DNA of 64,000 bases from Pseudomonas sp. SCA2728.1_7 (GTDB taxonomy: Bacteria; Pseudomonadota; Gammaproteobacteria; Pseudomonadales; Pseudomonadaceae): positions 5,399,001 through 5,463,000 of the forward strand of contig NZ_CP073104.1 of assembly GCF_018138145.1 (NCBI RefSeq), in the 5' to 3' direction. Below are positions 10,012 to 18,013 of this stretch, piece after piece. The notes under the pieces are model-generated. The model searched no databases. It was not told where the DNA came from and was given only the letters and a program-made list of their open reading frames with translations. Every line of letters begins with the position of its first letter. The stretch's first letter is position 1. A program made the translations under genes and the position numbers.

Positions 10012-10511
10012 TGCGCCAGATTCGCCCCGCCGCGATCATCGACCGCAGCCGAGACCGTGACTTCATGCGCGAAGCCCTGACCCTCGCGGCACAAGGCGCA
10101 GCCCTCGGCGAAGTGCCGGTGGGCGCGGTGTTGGTGCAGGATGGCGAGATCATCGGCCGCGGCTTCAACTGCCCAATCAGCACCAGCGACCCGAGTGCCC
10201 ATGCGGAAATGGTCGCCATTCGTGCGGCGGCGCAGGCGGTGGATAACTATCGCCTGCCGGGCAGCACGCTGTATGTGACGCTGGAACCGTGCAGCATGTG
10301 CGCCGGGTTGATCGTGCATTCGCGAGTGGCGCGGGTGGTGTATGGCGCGCTGGAGCCGAAGGCGGGGATTGTGCAGAGTCAGGGGCAGTTTTTTACCAAG
10401 GGCTTTTTGAATCACCGGGTGTTGTATGAAGGCGGGGTGCTGGCGGAGGAGTGTGGCGCGGTGTTGACCGAGTTCTTCCGCGCCCGAAGAGCAAAAAGCC
10501 CCTCACCCTAA
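10011..10511 (+). CDS. tadA: tRNA-specific adenosine deaminase TadA
   Basis: A 166-residue zinc deaminase that converts A34 to inosine in tRNA-Arg(ACG). The zinc motifs are HAEMVAIRAA (His ligand and catalytic Glu) and PCSMCAG (two Cys ligands). Its ATG shares one base with the cumA stop, so the two are translationally linked. The last codons (KSPSP) and the stop codon fall inside the left arm of the repeat starting near 10498. The native C-terminus has therefore probably been replaced by repeat-encoded residues. Confidence 0.93.
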   Translation: MRQIRPAAIIDRSRDRDFMREALTLAAQGAALGEVPVGAVLVQDGEIIGRGFNCPISTSDPSAHAEMVAIRAAAQAVDNYRLPGSTLYVTLEPCSMCAGLIVHSRVARVVYGALEPKAGIVQSQGQFFTKGFLNHRVLYEGGVLAEECGAVLTEFFRARRAKSPSP

Positions 10512-10870
10512 CCCTCCCGAAACGTCGGACCGCCCAGAGGGAGAGGGGACTGACCGAGCTGGATAGGCGAGGTCCGCCGACCTGAGATACCGAGTCGAAC
10601 TCAAGTTTTGAAAAGCTCAACGATCAGCTCCCTCTCCCAGAGTACAGGGGACTGACCGAGCTGGATGGGCGAGGTCCGCCGACCTGAGTTATCGAGTCGA
10701 ACTCAAGTTTTGAAAACCTCAACGATCAGCTCCCTCTCCCAGAGGTACAGGGGACTGACCGAGGTGATTGGTAGAAATATGGCGACCAGGATATCGAGTT
10801 GAGCCCAGATCTTGAAAAGCCCAAAGATCGGCTCCCTCTCCTTGGGGAGAGGGCTGGGGTGAGGGGGGGG
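10498..10870. repeat. Tandem repeat element, ~102-base units
   Basis: An array bounded by CCCTCACCCTAACCCTC on the left and GGGAGAGGGCTGGGGTGAGG on the right, which are near inverted copies. The marker GGGGACTGACCGAG recurs at 10545, 10647 and 10750, a period of 102-103 bases. Each unit holds a GACCTGAGATACCGAGTCG-like core. Related elements lie at 13871, 17002 and 60583. It fills the whole gap between tadA and cmoB; no gene is seen in it. Confidence 0.85.
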
Positions 10871-10896
10871 CTCACCGCGGTGTTTGGGTGATTGGA

Positions 10897-11853
10897 TTAT
10901 TTACGAGCGACAATCACCGCGCGCATCGGCGCCGGCAGGCCTTCGATGGTTTTGCTGTGATCTTCCGGATCAAGGAAATCACTCAGCGACTGATACTTCA
11001 TCCACTCAGTCCCGCGCTGTTCTTCAACCGTGGTTGTGCTCACATCCACGCAACGAATGTCGCTGAACCCGGCGCGACGCAGCCACAATTCCAGCGCCGG
11101 GACCGACGGCAGGAACCACACGTTGCGCATCTGCGCGTAGCGATCTTCCGGCACCAGCACCTGATGCTTGTCGCCTTCAACCACCAGCGTTTCCAGCACC
11201 AGTTCACCGCCCTTGACCAGGCAATCCTTCAGCGCCAGCAAGTGCTCGATCGGCGAGCGACGGTGGTAGAACACGCCCATCGAAAACACCGTGTCGAAAC
11301 CTTCCAGATTCGGCGGCAGGTCTTCAAAGGGGAACGGCAAATGCCACGCGTTCGGCTCTGAGAGATAACGTTGCACCGCCTGAAACTGGCAGAAAAACAG
11401 CCAGTTCGGATCGACACCGATCACACTGTTCGCGCCGGCGCCGAGCATGCGCCACATGTAATAGCCGTTGCCGCAACCGACATCGAGGATGCGTTTGCCC
11501 TTCAGATCCAGATGCGGCGCGACCCGCGACCATTTCCAGTCCGAGCGCCATTCGGTGTCGACGTGCACGCCAAACAGATCGAACGGCCCTTTGCGCCATG
11601 GCGACAGGCCCATCAGCGCAGTACGCATCTGCGCGCGGGTTTCGTCGTCGCAATCGGTGTCGAGTCTCAGGCCATTGAGCAGATCGATTTCGCTCGGCTG
11701 AATCTTCGGCAAGGCGTCCAGTGCACTTTGCCAGCGCTCCAGGTCGCCGTGACCTTTCTCCATTTTCTTGTCGAGTTGCGCCTGCAGGGTGTTGGCCCAT
11801 TCGGCCAGCGGTGTGCCGGCCAGACGGCGGGCGAGGGGGGACAGATCAATCAT
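10897..11853 (-). CDS. cmoB: tRNA U34 carboxymethyltransferase CmoB
   Basis: A 318-residue enzyme that transfers the carboxymethyl group of carboxy-SAM to 5-hydroxyuridine-34 of certain tRNAs, giving cmo5U and widening wobble decoding. The Rossmann motif [15 protein letters not shown] (mid-protein) and [12 protein letters not shown] are characteristic, as is the C-terminal [18 protein letters not shown]. It overlaps cmoA by four bases (ATGA), so the enzyme making its cofactor is translated just before it. Confidence 0.95.
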   Translation of the reverse strand: MIDLSPLARRLAGTPLAEWANTLQAQLDKKMEKGHGDLERWQSALDALPKIQPSEIDLLNGLRLDTDCDDETRAQMRTALMGLSPWRKGPFDLFGVHVDTEWRSDWKWSRVAPHLDLKGKRILDVGCGNGYYMWRMLGAGANSVIGVDPNWLFFCQFQAVQRYLSEPNAWHLPFPFEDLPPNLEGFDTVFSMGVFYHRRSPIEHLLALKDCLVKGGELVLETLVVEGDKHQVLVPEDRYAQMRNVWFLPSVPALELWLRRAGFSDIRCVDVSTTTVEEQRGTEWMKYQSLSDFLDPEDHSKTIEGLPAPMRAVIVARK

Positions 11854-12593
11854 GGCAAGGCAATCAACGAGGCAAAGTTAAGACACTGGAACCACGGCAC
11901 GACTTTCGAGAACCCGGCGGCCAACAGGCGTTCGCGGTGTTCTTCGAGGCTGTCAGGCTTCATGACGTTTTCGATGGCGCTGCGCTTCTGGGCGATTTCC
12001 AGCTCGCTGTAGCCGTTGGCGCGTTTGAAGGCGACGTGCAGATCGGTCAGCAGCGCGTGTTCTTCGGCATCGTTGAAGCGCAGCTTCTCCGAGAGAATCA
12101 GCGCGCCGCCCGGCAGCAGCGACTGGCGAATGCGCGAGAGCAACGCGGTGCGCTGATCCGGGGCGATGAATTGCAGGGTGAAGTTCAGTGCCACCACCGA
12201 AGCAGGTTGAAAATCGAGGGCAAGAATGTCGCCTTCGATCACTTCAACCGGCAGCAACTCCTGGAACATCGAATCCTGACCGTTGAGGTATTCGCGGCAG
12301 CGTTCGACCATCGCCGCCGAGTTATCCACAGCGATCACCCGGCAACCGTCGGTGCGCACGTGGCGGCGCAGGGCTTGAGTGACCGCGCCCAGTGACGAGC
12401 CGAGGTCGTAGAGCACGCTGTTCGGCTGGGCGAACTGCGCGGCGAGCACGCCGAGGTTTTCGACGATGGTCGGGTAACCCGGCACCGAGCGCTTGATCAT
12501 GTCCGGGAACACCCGCACCACGTCTTCGTTGAAGGCGAAGTCAGGTACCTGGGCCAGAGGCTTGGCGAAAATGCGATCGGGTTCTTTGCTCAC
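11850..12593 (-). CDS. cmoA: Carboxy-S-adenosyl-L-methionine synthase CmoA
   Basis: A 247-residue enzyme that makes carboxy-SAM from SAM and prephenate. Motifs are [17 protein letters not shown], the SAM-binding [11 protein letters not shown] and the ALNFTLQFI region. GTG 12593 gives [15 protein letters not shown] and the usual length of 247. GGAA lies 6-9 bases upstream. An ATG 12 codons further up (12629) has no convincing ribosome-binding site. Forms an operon with cmoB. Confidence 0.93.
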   Translation of the reverse strand: MSKEPDRIFAKPLAQVPDFAFNEDVVRVFPDMIKRSVPGYPTIVENLGVLAAQFAQPNSVLYDLGSSLGAVTQALRRHVRTDGCRVIAVDNSAAMVERCREYLNGQDSMFQELLPVEVIEGDILALDFQPASVVALNFTLQFIAPDQRTALLSRIRQSLLPGGALILSEKLRFNDAEEHALLTDLHVAFKRANGYSELEIAQKRSAIENVMKPDSLEEHRERLLAAGFSKVVPWFQCLNFASLIALP

Positions 12594-12681
12594 GGCGGTT
12601 CCGGCGGTGTCGGTGGAAAAGGCCGGCATTTTAGCCAAAGTGGCGTCGGGATGCTTGGGTTGTCTGATAAAGCGGCAAATC

Positions 12682-12757
12682 AAAAGATCGCAGCCTGCGG
12701 CAGCTCCTACAGGGGAATGCGGTTTTCTGTAGAAGGGGCCGCAGGCTGCGATCTTTT
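12682..12757. repeat. Inverted repeat (REP pair of a third type)
   Basis: AAAAGATCGCAGCCTGCGG on the left is exactly inverted at the right end (CCGCAGGCTGCGATCTTTT), enclosing CAGCTCCTACAGGGG and an AGAAGGGG segment. A single arm of the same type is at 28668. It lies between cmoA and the lysoplasmalogenase gene and touches the latter's stop codon. The long stem ending in T4 on either strand could also help terminate transcription. Confidence 0.8.
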
Positions 12758-13406
12758 AAAGGCTGGCGCGTTTACTTTGAGAGAACGCCGAGGCGGCGAT
12801 GCCCCACTGGCCCAGCCAGTAGCTCAGGATGATGACGTAAGGTGCGGCGTGGAAAGGGGCGACGAAACGGTCGATACCGATCACGCTGTCCGAGAACACA
12901 AACGCCAGCGCACCGCCCGCCGCCAGTAGCGCCGAACGCTTGGGCACATCGGTGCCAAGGCGAGCGAGGGCGCGCCAGAGCATTGCACTGATCGCCGTGC
13001 CATAGACAATCACCGGTACTAGCAATGGCCCGAGTCCGCTGGAAATGAGCATCCCCAGCAGCACCGCGCCGACACCGAGTGCAAGCACCAGCGGCAAAAT
13101 CGCCAGACGCTTGCAGTCACTCAAATAAGCCTTCAGATACGCCAGATGTGCGACCAGAAACGCACCGAGGCCAAATACAAACAGATCGCCCGGCCACGCC
13201 AGCAACACATCACCCAGCAACGAGAAAATCAGCCCGAGGCTGATCCAGCGCCGATAGTCGCTGGGCGGCGCATCATGTAGCCAGCCGAGCAGCGCCAGCA
13301 CCGGCAGCGGTTTGACCAACAGGCAGAGCAGCGCCGCATGGGTGCTGACGCCGTAAAGAAAGGTCACCGCGCCCATCAGCGCCAGAATCAGCCAGCCCAC
13401 GATCAA
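12756..13406 (-). CDS. Lysoplasmalogenase, YhhN/TMEM86 family
   Basis: A 216-residue integral membrane protein with about eight hydrophobic segments. The YhhN/TMEM86 family hydrolyses the vinyl-ether bond of lysoplasmalogens, although the natural bacterial substrate is uncertain. Family signatures visible are the GLIFSLLGDVLLAWP segment with its conserved GD, and FVFSDSVIGIDRFV. It overlaps icp by four bases, so the two are probably co-translated. Confidence 0.85.
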   Translation of the reverse strand: MIVGWLILALMGAVTFLYGVSTHAALLCLLVKPLPVLALLGWLHDAPPSDYRRWISLGLIFSLLGDVLLAWPGDLFVFGLGAFLVAHLAYLKAYLSDCKRLAILPLVLALGVGAVLLGMLISSGLGPLLVPVIVYGTAISAMLWRALARLGTDVPKRSALLAAGGALAFVFSDSVIGIDRFVAPFHAAPYVIILSYWLGQWGIAASAFSQSKRASL

Positions 13407-13795
13407 TTCACCGAAATGGCGCAGTCAAAGGTTTCCACCGGCAGCACTTCCGGCGCCCACGGCTGTTGCGAGGTCAGGCGCAGACGCCCGGTGCCGGGGG
13501 CGAAGGCCTGGAAGCGCCAGGTCGAGAGACCCGCTGCACCGACCACTCCGGCATCTTCCGGATTGCTGTAGACCTCGGGGCTGAGTGCGCGCAATACCCC
13601 GCCAGCGGAGTCCTGAACGGCCCAGCGATAACCGGTGGTCGGGTTGCTTGGCAGCATGATGATGAGGTTTTGCCCGTTGGTCAGCCGTACGGGGCATTCG
13701 CTTTGTTTTTCCACGGTCACGTTGTGTTTCGGTTGCGTGGCGCAGGCGGCCAGCAACGAGAGGGCGAGGGGGAGAAACAGGCGAGTGGGGGACAT
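13403..13795 (-). CDS. icp: Chagasin-type cysteine peptidase inhibitor lipoprotein
   Basis: A 130-residue lipoprotein precursor. The lipobox LLAAC puts the lipidated cysteine at residue 18. The mature part has the I42 (chagasin/ICP) signature NPTTGYRW, a later GLSTWRFQAFAPGTG segment and the C-terminal strand EVLPVETFDC. Such proteins block papain-like cysteine peptidases from the periplasm or outer membrane. In P. aeruginosa, icp (PA0778) lies next to the Lon-like asrA (PA0779), and the same neighbourhood is kept here. Confidence 0.88.
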   Translation of the reverse strand: MSPTRLFLPLALSLLAACATQPKHNVTVEKQSECPVRLTNGQNLIIMLPSNPTTGYRWAVQDSAGGVLRALSPEVYSNPEDAGVVGAAGLSTWRFQAFAPGTGRLRLTSQQPWAPEVLPVETFDCAISVN

Positions 13796-13870
13796 AGGGT
13801 CAGCAGCTCCGAGCGTTCACGACGAACGGCGAGCATAACTGAAGATGAGACACAGTGTGACAACGCCAAG

Positions 13871-14050
13871 CCCTCACCCTAGCCCTCTCCCAGGGGGAGA
13901 GGGGACTGACCGAGGTGTCTTGTGTCATACATCGACCTGAAAGACCGAGTCGATTATGGATTCAGCGAAGTAATTTCAGATCGGCGTAACTCTGCAATAT
14001 CTCACGGTCGGCTCCCTCACCCTCAGGGAGAGGGCTGGGGTGAGGGGGGG
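13871..14050. repeat. Single copy of the CCCTCACCCTAGCCCTCTCC repeat
   Basis: Left arm CCCTCACCCTAGCCCTCTCC and right arm GGGAGAGGGCTGGGGTGAGG are inverted and enclose about 140 bases including GGGGACTGACCGAGG and GACCTGAAAGACCGAGTCG. This is one unexpanded unit of the family found at 10498, 17002 and 60583. It lies between icp and asrA, both transcribed leftward. No gene is seen in it. Confidence 0.85.
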
Positions 14051-14057
14051 CTGTCTG

Positions 14058-16475
14058 TCAGAACAGGATCTTCGCCACATCCGCAAACTTCTTCGCGAAG
14101 TGCACAGTAATCCCTTCCTTCAGATAATCCGGCAATTCCTCAAAATTCCCCCGATTCGGCTCCGGCAAGATCAGCTCAAAAATCTTCTGCCGTCTTGCCG
14201 CAATCACCTTCTCGCGAACCCCACCAATCGGCAGTACATGCCCGGTCAGCGTCAGTTCACCCGTCATCGCCACGCCTTTTTTCGGCGGCTGATTACGCGC
14301 CAAAGACAACAACGCACTGGCCATGGTCACGCCGGCGCTCGGGCCGTCCTTCGGTGTCGCGCCTTCCGGTACGTGCAGGTGGACGAAGGCTTCGTCGAAG
14401 AACTTCGCATCACCGCCGAATTGCTTCAGGTGCGAGCTGACGTAGCTGTAGGCGATCTCCGCCGATTCCTTCATCACATCACCGAGTTGCCCGGTGAGTT
14501 TGAAGCCACGGTTGAGCGTGTGAATCCGTGTGGCTTCGATCGGCAACGTGGCACCGCCCATGCTGGTCCAGGCCAGACCGGTAATCACGCCGGTACCAGA
14601 CAGCACTTGTTCATTGCGGAATACCGGATGACCGAGTGACGCTTCGAGGTCTTTCGGCCCGAGCTTGATCACCGCTTTCGGCTCATCAATGAGCTTCATC
14701 ACCGCTTTGCGCACCAGTTTGCCCATTTGCTTTTCCAGCTGACGCACGCCGGCTTCACGGGCGTAACCGTCGATCAAGGCTTTGAGCGCGCTGTCGCTGA
14801 TGCTCAGGCTGCCCTTGGACACGCCAGCCTTTTCCAGCAGTTTCGGCCACAGGTGACGCTTGGCGATGGCAACTTTCTCTTCGGTAATGTAGCCCGACAG
14901 GCGAATCACTTCCATGCGGTCGAGCAACGGACCCGGAATCGAATCGAGGGTGTTGGCGGTGCAGACGAAGAGGACTTTCGACAGGTCCATGCGCAGGTCG
15001 AGGTAGTGGTCGAGGAATTCGACGTTCTGCTCCGGGTCGAGGGTTTCCAGCAGCGCCGAGGCCGGGTCGCCCTGGTAGCTCTGGCCCATCTTGTCGATCT
15101 CGTCGAGCATGATCACCGGGTTCATCACTTCGACGTCTTTCAACGCCTGCACCAGTTTGCCCGGCTGCGCGCCGATGTAGGTGCGGCGATGGCCCTTGAT
15201 CTCGGCTTCGTCGCGCATGCCGCCGAGGCTGAAGCGGTAGAACGGCCGGCCGAGTGATTCAGCGATGGATTTACCGACGCTGGTTTTACCCACGCCTGGC
15301 GGGCCGACCAACAGCACGATGGAGCCGCTGATCTCGCCTTTATAAGCACCGACGGCGAGGAATTCGAGGATGCGGTCCTTGATGTCGTCGAGGCCGGCGT
15401 GGTGTTTGTCGAGGATTTTGCGCGCGTGCTTGAGGTCGAGTTTGTCCTCGCCGTACACGCCCCACGGCACCGAGGTCGCCCAGTCGAGGTAGTTGCGGGT
15501 AACCGCGTATTCCGGCGAACCGGTCTCGAGGATCGACAGCTTGTTCATTTCCTCTTCGAGGCGCTTCTGCACCTGCGCCGGCAGGACTTTGCCTTCCAGG
15601 CGTTGTTCGAACTGTTCGAGGTCGGCGCTGCGGTCGTCCTTGGTCAGGCCGAGTTCCTGCTGGATGACCTTGAGTTGCTCTTTAAGGAAGAATTCGCGCT
15701 GATGCTCGCCGATCTTGCGGTTAACTTCCGCCGAAATCTCTTTTTGCAGGCGCGCGACTTCGACTTCCTTGCGCAGCATCGGCAGGACTTTTTCCATGCG
15801 CTTGAGCATCGGCACGCAGTCGAGCACGCCTTGCAGCTCGGGGCCGGTGGCCGAGGTCAGCGCGGCGGCGAAGTCGGTCAGCGGCGACGGGTCGTTGGGG
15901 CTGAAGCGGTTGAGGTAGTTCTTCAGCTCTTCGCTGTACAGCGGGTTGAGCGGCAGCAGTTCCTTGATCGCGTTGATCAGCGCCATGCCGTAGGCCTTGA
16001 CCTCGTCGGTCGGCTGGGTGGGCTGGTGCGGGTATTCGACTTCCACCAGATACGGTGGGCGGTGGTGTTTCAGCCAGGTTTTGATGCGTACGCGGCTGAG
16101 GCCTTGGGCGACGAATTGCAGTTTGCCGTTTTCGCGGCTGGCGTGGTGGACTTTGACCAGGGTGCCGTATTGCGGCAGGGCGCCGGTGTCGAAGTGGCGC
16201 GGGTCTTCCTGGGGCGTGTCCATGAAGAACAGGGCCAGGGAGTGGTGTTCGGATTTGCTGACCAGTTCGAGGGTTTCGGCCCACGGTTCTTCGTTGACGA
16301 TGACCGGCAGGACTTGCGCCGGGAAGAACGGGCGGTTGTGGATCGGGATGATGTAGACCTTGTCCGGCAGGTTTTGGCCTGGCAGGGCGAGGCCTTTGCC
16401 GGAGGAGGTGTGTTCGATGTGTTCGGCTTCGGTGTAGTCGTCGGGGTTTTCCGGGAATTCTTGCTGGTCGCTCAT
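14058..16475 (-). CDS. asrA: Lon-family ATP-dependent protease AsrA
   Basis: An 805-residue cytosolic AAA+ protease. The N-terminal LON substrate-binding domain (about 40-240) precedes the AAA+ module with Walker A GPPGVGKT, Walker B VIMLDEID and sensor residues. The S16 protease domain carries the Ser-Lys dyad S713 (DGPSAGVTM) and K756 (GGVREKVIAA). The N-terminal MSDQQEFPENPDDY and the icp neighbour point to the second Pseudomonas Lon, AsrA (PA0779), linked to the aminoglycoside stress response, rather than the main lon. ATG 16475 is chosen over an upstream ATG at 16490. Confidence 0.88.
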   Translation of the reverse strand: MSDQQEFPENPDDYTEAEHIEHTSSGKGLALPGQNLPDKVYIIPIHNRPFFPAQVLPVIVNEEPWAETLELVSKSEHHSLALFFMDTPQEDPRHFDTGALPQYGTLVKVHHASRENGKLQFVAQGLSRVRIKTWLKHHRPPYLVEVEYPHQPTQPTDEVKAYGMALINAIKELLPLNPLYSEELKNYLNRFSPNDPSPLTDFAAALTSATGPELQGVLDCVPMLKRMEKVLPMLRKEVEVARLQKEISAEVNRKIGEHQREFFLKEQLKVIQQELGLTKDDRSADLEQFEQRLEGKVLPAQVQKRLEEEMNKLSILETGSPEYAVTRNYLDWATSVPWGVYGEDKLDLKHARKILDKHHAGLDDIKDRILEFLAVGAYKGEISGSIVLLVGPPGVGKTSVGKSIAESLGRPFYRFSLGGMRDEAEIKGHRRTYIGAQPGKLVQALKDVEVMNPVIMLDEIDKMGQSYQGDPASALLETLDPEQNVEFLDHYLDLRMDLSKVLFVCTANTLDSIPGPLLDRMEVIRLSGYITEEKVAIAKRHLWPKLLEKAGVSKGSLSISDSALKALIDGYAREAGVRQLEKQMGKLVRKAVMKLIDEPKAVIKLGPKDLEASLGHPVFRNEQVLSGTGVITGLAWTSMGGATLPIEATRIHTLNRGFKLTGQLGDVMKESAEIAYSYVSSHLKQFGGDAKFFDEAFVHLHVPEGATPKDGPSAGVTMASALLSLARNQPPKKGVAMTGELTLTGHVLPIGGVREKVIAARRQKIFELILPEPNRGNFEELPDYLKEGITVHFAKKFADVAKILF

Positions 16476-16654
16476 GGGGCACCTGCGCAATGGGGTATGG
16501 GTCTTAGATGGGGCAGGGCTTGGGTGGTTTCAATGGGGGGCGGTGTTTCTGATTGTGTGTTCAGGGTTTTGACAGGGTTCACGCTTTTCGACTTGGCGGC
16601 CTTTGGGCCGACCATGTTGGGGGTGTTTGGTGTGTATATCCGTTATTTATGTAA

Positions 16655-16970
16655 CGGCGGCTTAGGGTTTCGCCCTGACGGCGACTCACTTTTTTGACAA
16701 ACGCCTCAAAAAAGTAAGCAAAAAAAACGCTTGCTCCTGCGTGCGGCCCGCTCGCTGGGGCTCGGGGTTCCTTCGCTCCGGGATCGATCCGGGCGCAGCG
16801 TCTCCGGTTTGCTTCGCTGCACCTCCTCTCGCTGTGTTTGGCTGCGCCAAACGGTCGCTGCGCTCCCACCCCCGGATCAATCCCTCCACTCAGCCTTCCG
16901 ACGTCGCCCGTGGATCAAGATCAAGAGCAGGCGAGCTGACACTCGGCCTATTGAGTGGTGAAGAGCGCGG
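16655..16970. repeat. Dispersed Pseudomonas repeat, no coding capacity
   Basis: The stretch after GGTTTCGCCCTGACGGCGAC contains an imperfect stem CTTTTTTGACAAACGCCTC / AAAAAAGTAAGC. It then has several short inverted words built on CGCTGGGGCTCGG, TTCGCTCCGGGATCGATCCG and TTGGCTGCGCCAAACGG. I recognise the CACTTTTTTGACAAACGCC opening as a common interspersed sequence in P. fluorescens genomes. It lies upstream of asrA. Open frames crossing it have no gene-like features. Confidence 0.6.
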
Positions 16971-17001
16971 GTGTTCGGCTTTTGATTTGTGGTGGATTTG
17001 C

Positions 17002-17626
17002 CCCTCACCCCAGCCCGCTCCCGAGGGAGAGGGAGCCGATTTGTGGGCTTTTCAAGTTCTGAGTTCAACGCGGTATCGCACGTCGGCGTAGCTGTCCCAA
17101 ACACCCCGGTCAGTCCCCTCTCCCTACGGGCGGTCCGACGTTTCGGGAGGGCTAGGGTGAGGGGCTTTTGATCTGATTCAGAATCTGAGTCCGGCTCGGT
17201 ATTTCAAGTCGGCGTAGCTTTCCCAAACACCTCGGTCAGTCCCCTCTCCCTCTGGGAGAGGGCTAGGGTGAGGGGCTTTTGATCTGATTCAGAATCTGAG
17301 TTCGGCTCGGTATTTCACGTCAGCGTAGATCCACCAAACACCCCGGTCAGTCCCCTCTCCCTACGGGCGGTCCGACGTTTCGGGAGGGCTAGGGTGAGGG
17401 GCTTTTGATCTGATTCGGAACCTGAGTTCGACTCGGTATTTTACGTCGGCGTACTTCTGCCAAACACCTCGGTCAGTCCCCTCTCCCTCCGGGAGAGGGC
17501 TAGGGTGAGGGGCTTTTGATCTGATTCGGAACCTGAGTTCAACGCGGTATTGCACGTCGGCGTAGCTCTCCCAAACACCTCGGTCAGTCCCCTCTCCCTC
17601 CGGGAGAGGGTTAGGGTGAGGGGCTT
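17002..17626. repeat. Tandem array with alternating 126- and 111-base units
   Basis: The marker CGGTCAGTCCCCTCTCCCT occurs at 17107, 17233, 17344, 17470 and 17581, giving spacings of 126, 111, 126 and 111. The longer units carry ACGGGCGGTCCGACGTTTCG where the shorter ones have CTGGGAGAGG or CCGGGAGAGG. The pair therefore forms a 237-base higher-order repeat. Outer arms are CCCCTCACCCCAGCCC and GAGGGTTAGGGTGAGGGG. Same family as 10498 and 13871, here expanded downstream of the toxin gene. Confidence 0.88.
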
Positions 17627-17667
17627 TTCGGCTGTGTTGTTGGCAATGCGCAGATCACCTCTGATGG

Positions 17668-18013
17668 TTATTTCACTTCGATCAATTTCACATCATCGAC
17701 CAGCATATCGATCAAGCTCCGCAGGTATTTGAAACCCTGATCTTTCTTCCCCCAGCGATCAATGAAAAACAAGCCGTGGTCATTGACCTGGATCGGTGTC
17801 ACAACGATGTCGCCGGTCTTGGATTTATGCACTAGGCGGGGCCCGTCCGTGCCCGTACGTTCGATCATGAACATCCCGGAATGGGTCAATTGGCTGCGGC
17901 TGACAGACGGCGTCGGGTCTGGCTGCTTCGTTCCGGCGACGGCCACTTCCATCAGGAAATCGCTGCGCAAGGCCCGGCTATTGGTGCCGCGTTTGCTGTC
18001 CACCACTCCCACG
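17668..18013 (-). pseudogene. Detached C-terminal tail of the TIKI-domain toxin
   Basis: In the frame one step from the main toxin frame, an uninterrupted reading runs from VGVVDSKRGTNSRALRSDF through MEVAVAGTKQPDP, MFMIERTGTDGPRLVHKS and FFIDRWGKKDQGFKYLRS to LIEVK and a stop. It has no start codon or ribosome-binding site of its own at the junction. With one extra G at 18014-18017 it joins the toxin to give about 1,910 residues. I therefore read it as the lost tail of that gene, not a separate gene. Confidence 0.8.

Noticed and set aside
15399..16697. A 432-codon + strand frame opposite asrA
   Set aside because: It is the shadow of a well-supported Lon protease frame and shows no motif of its own.
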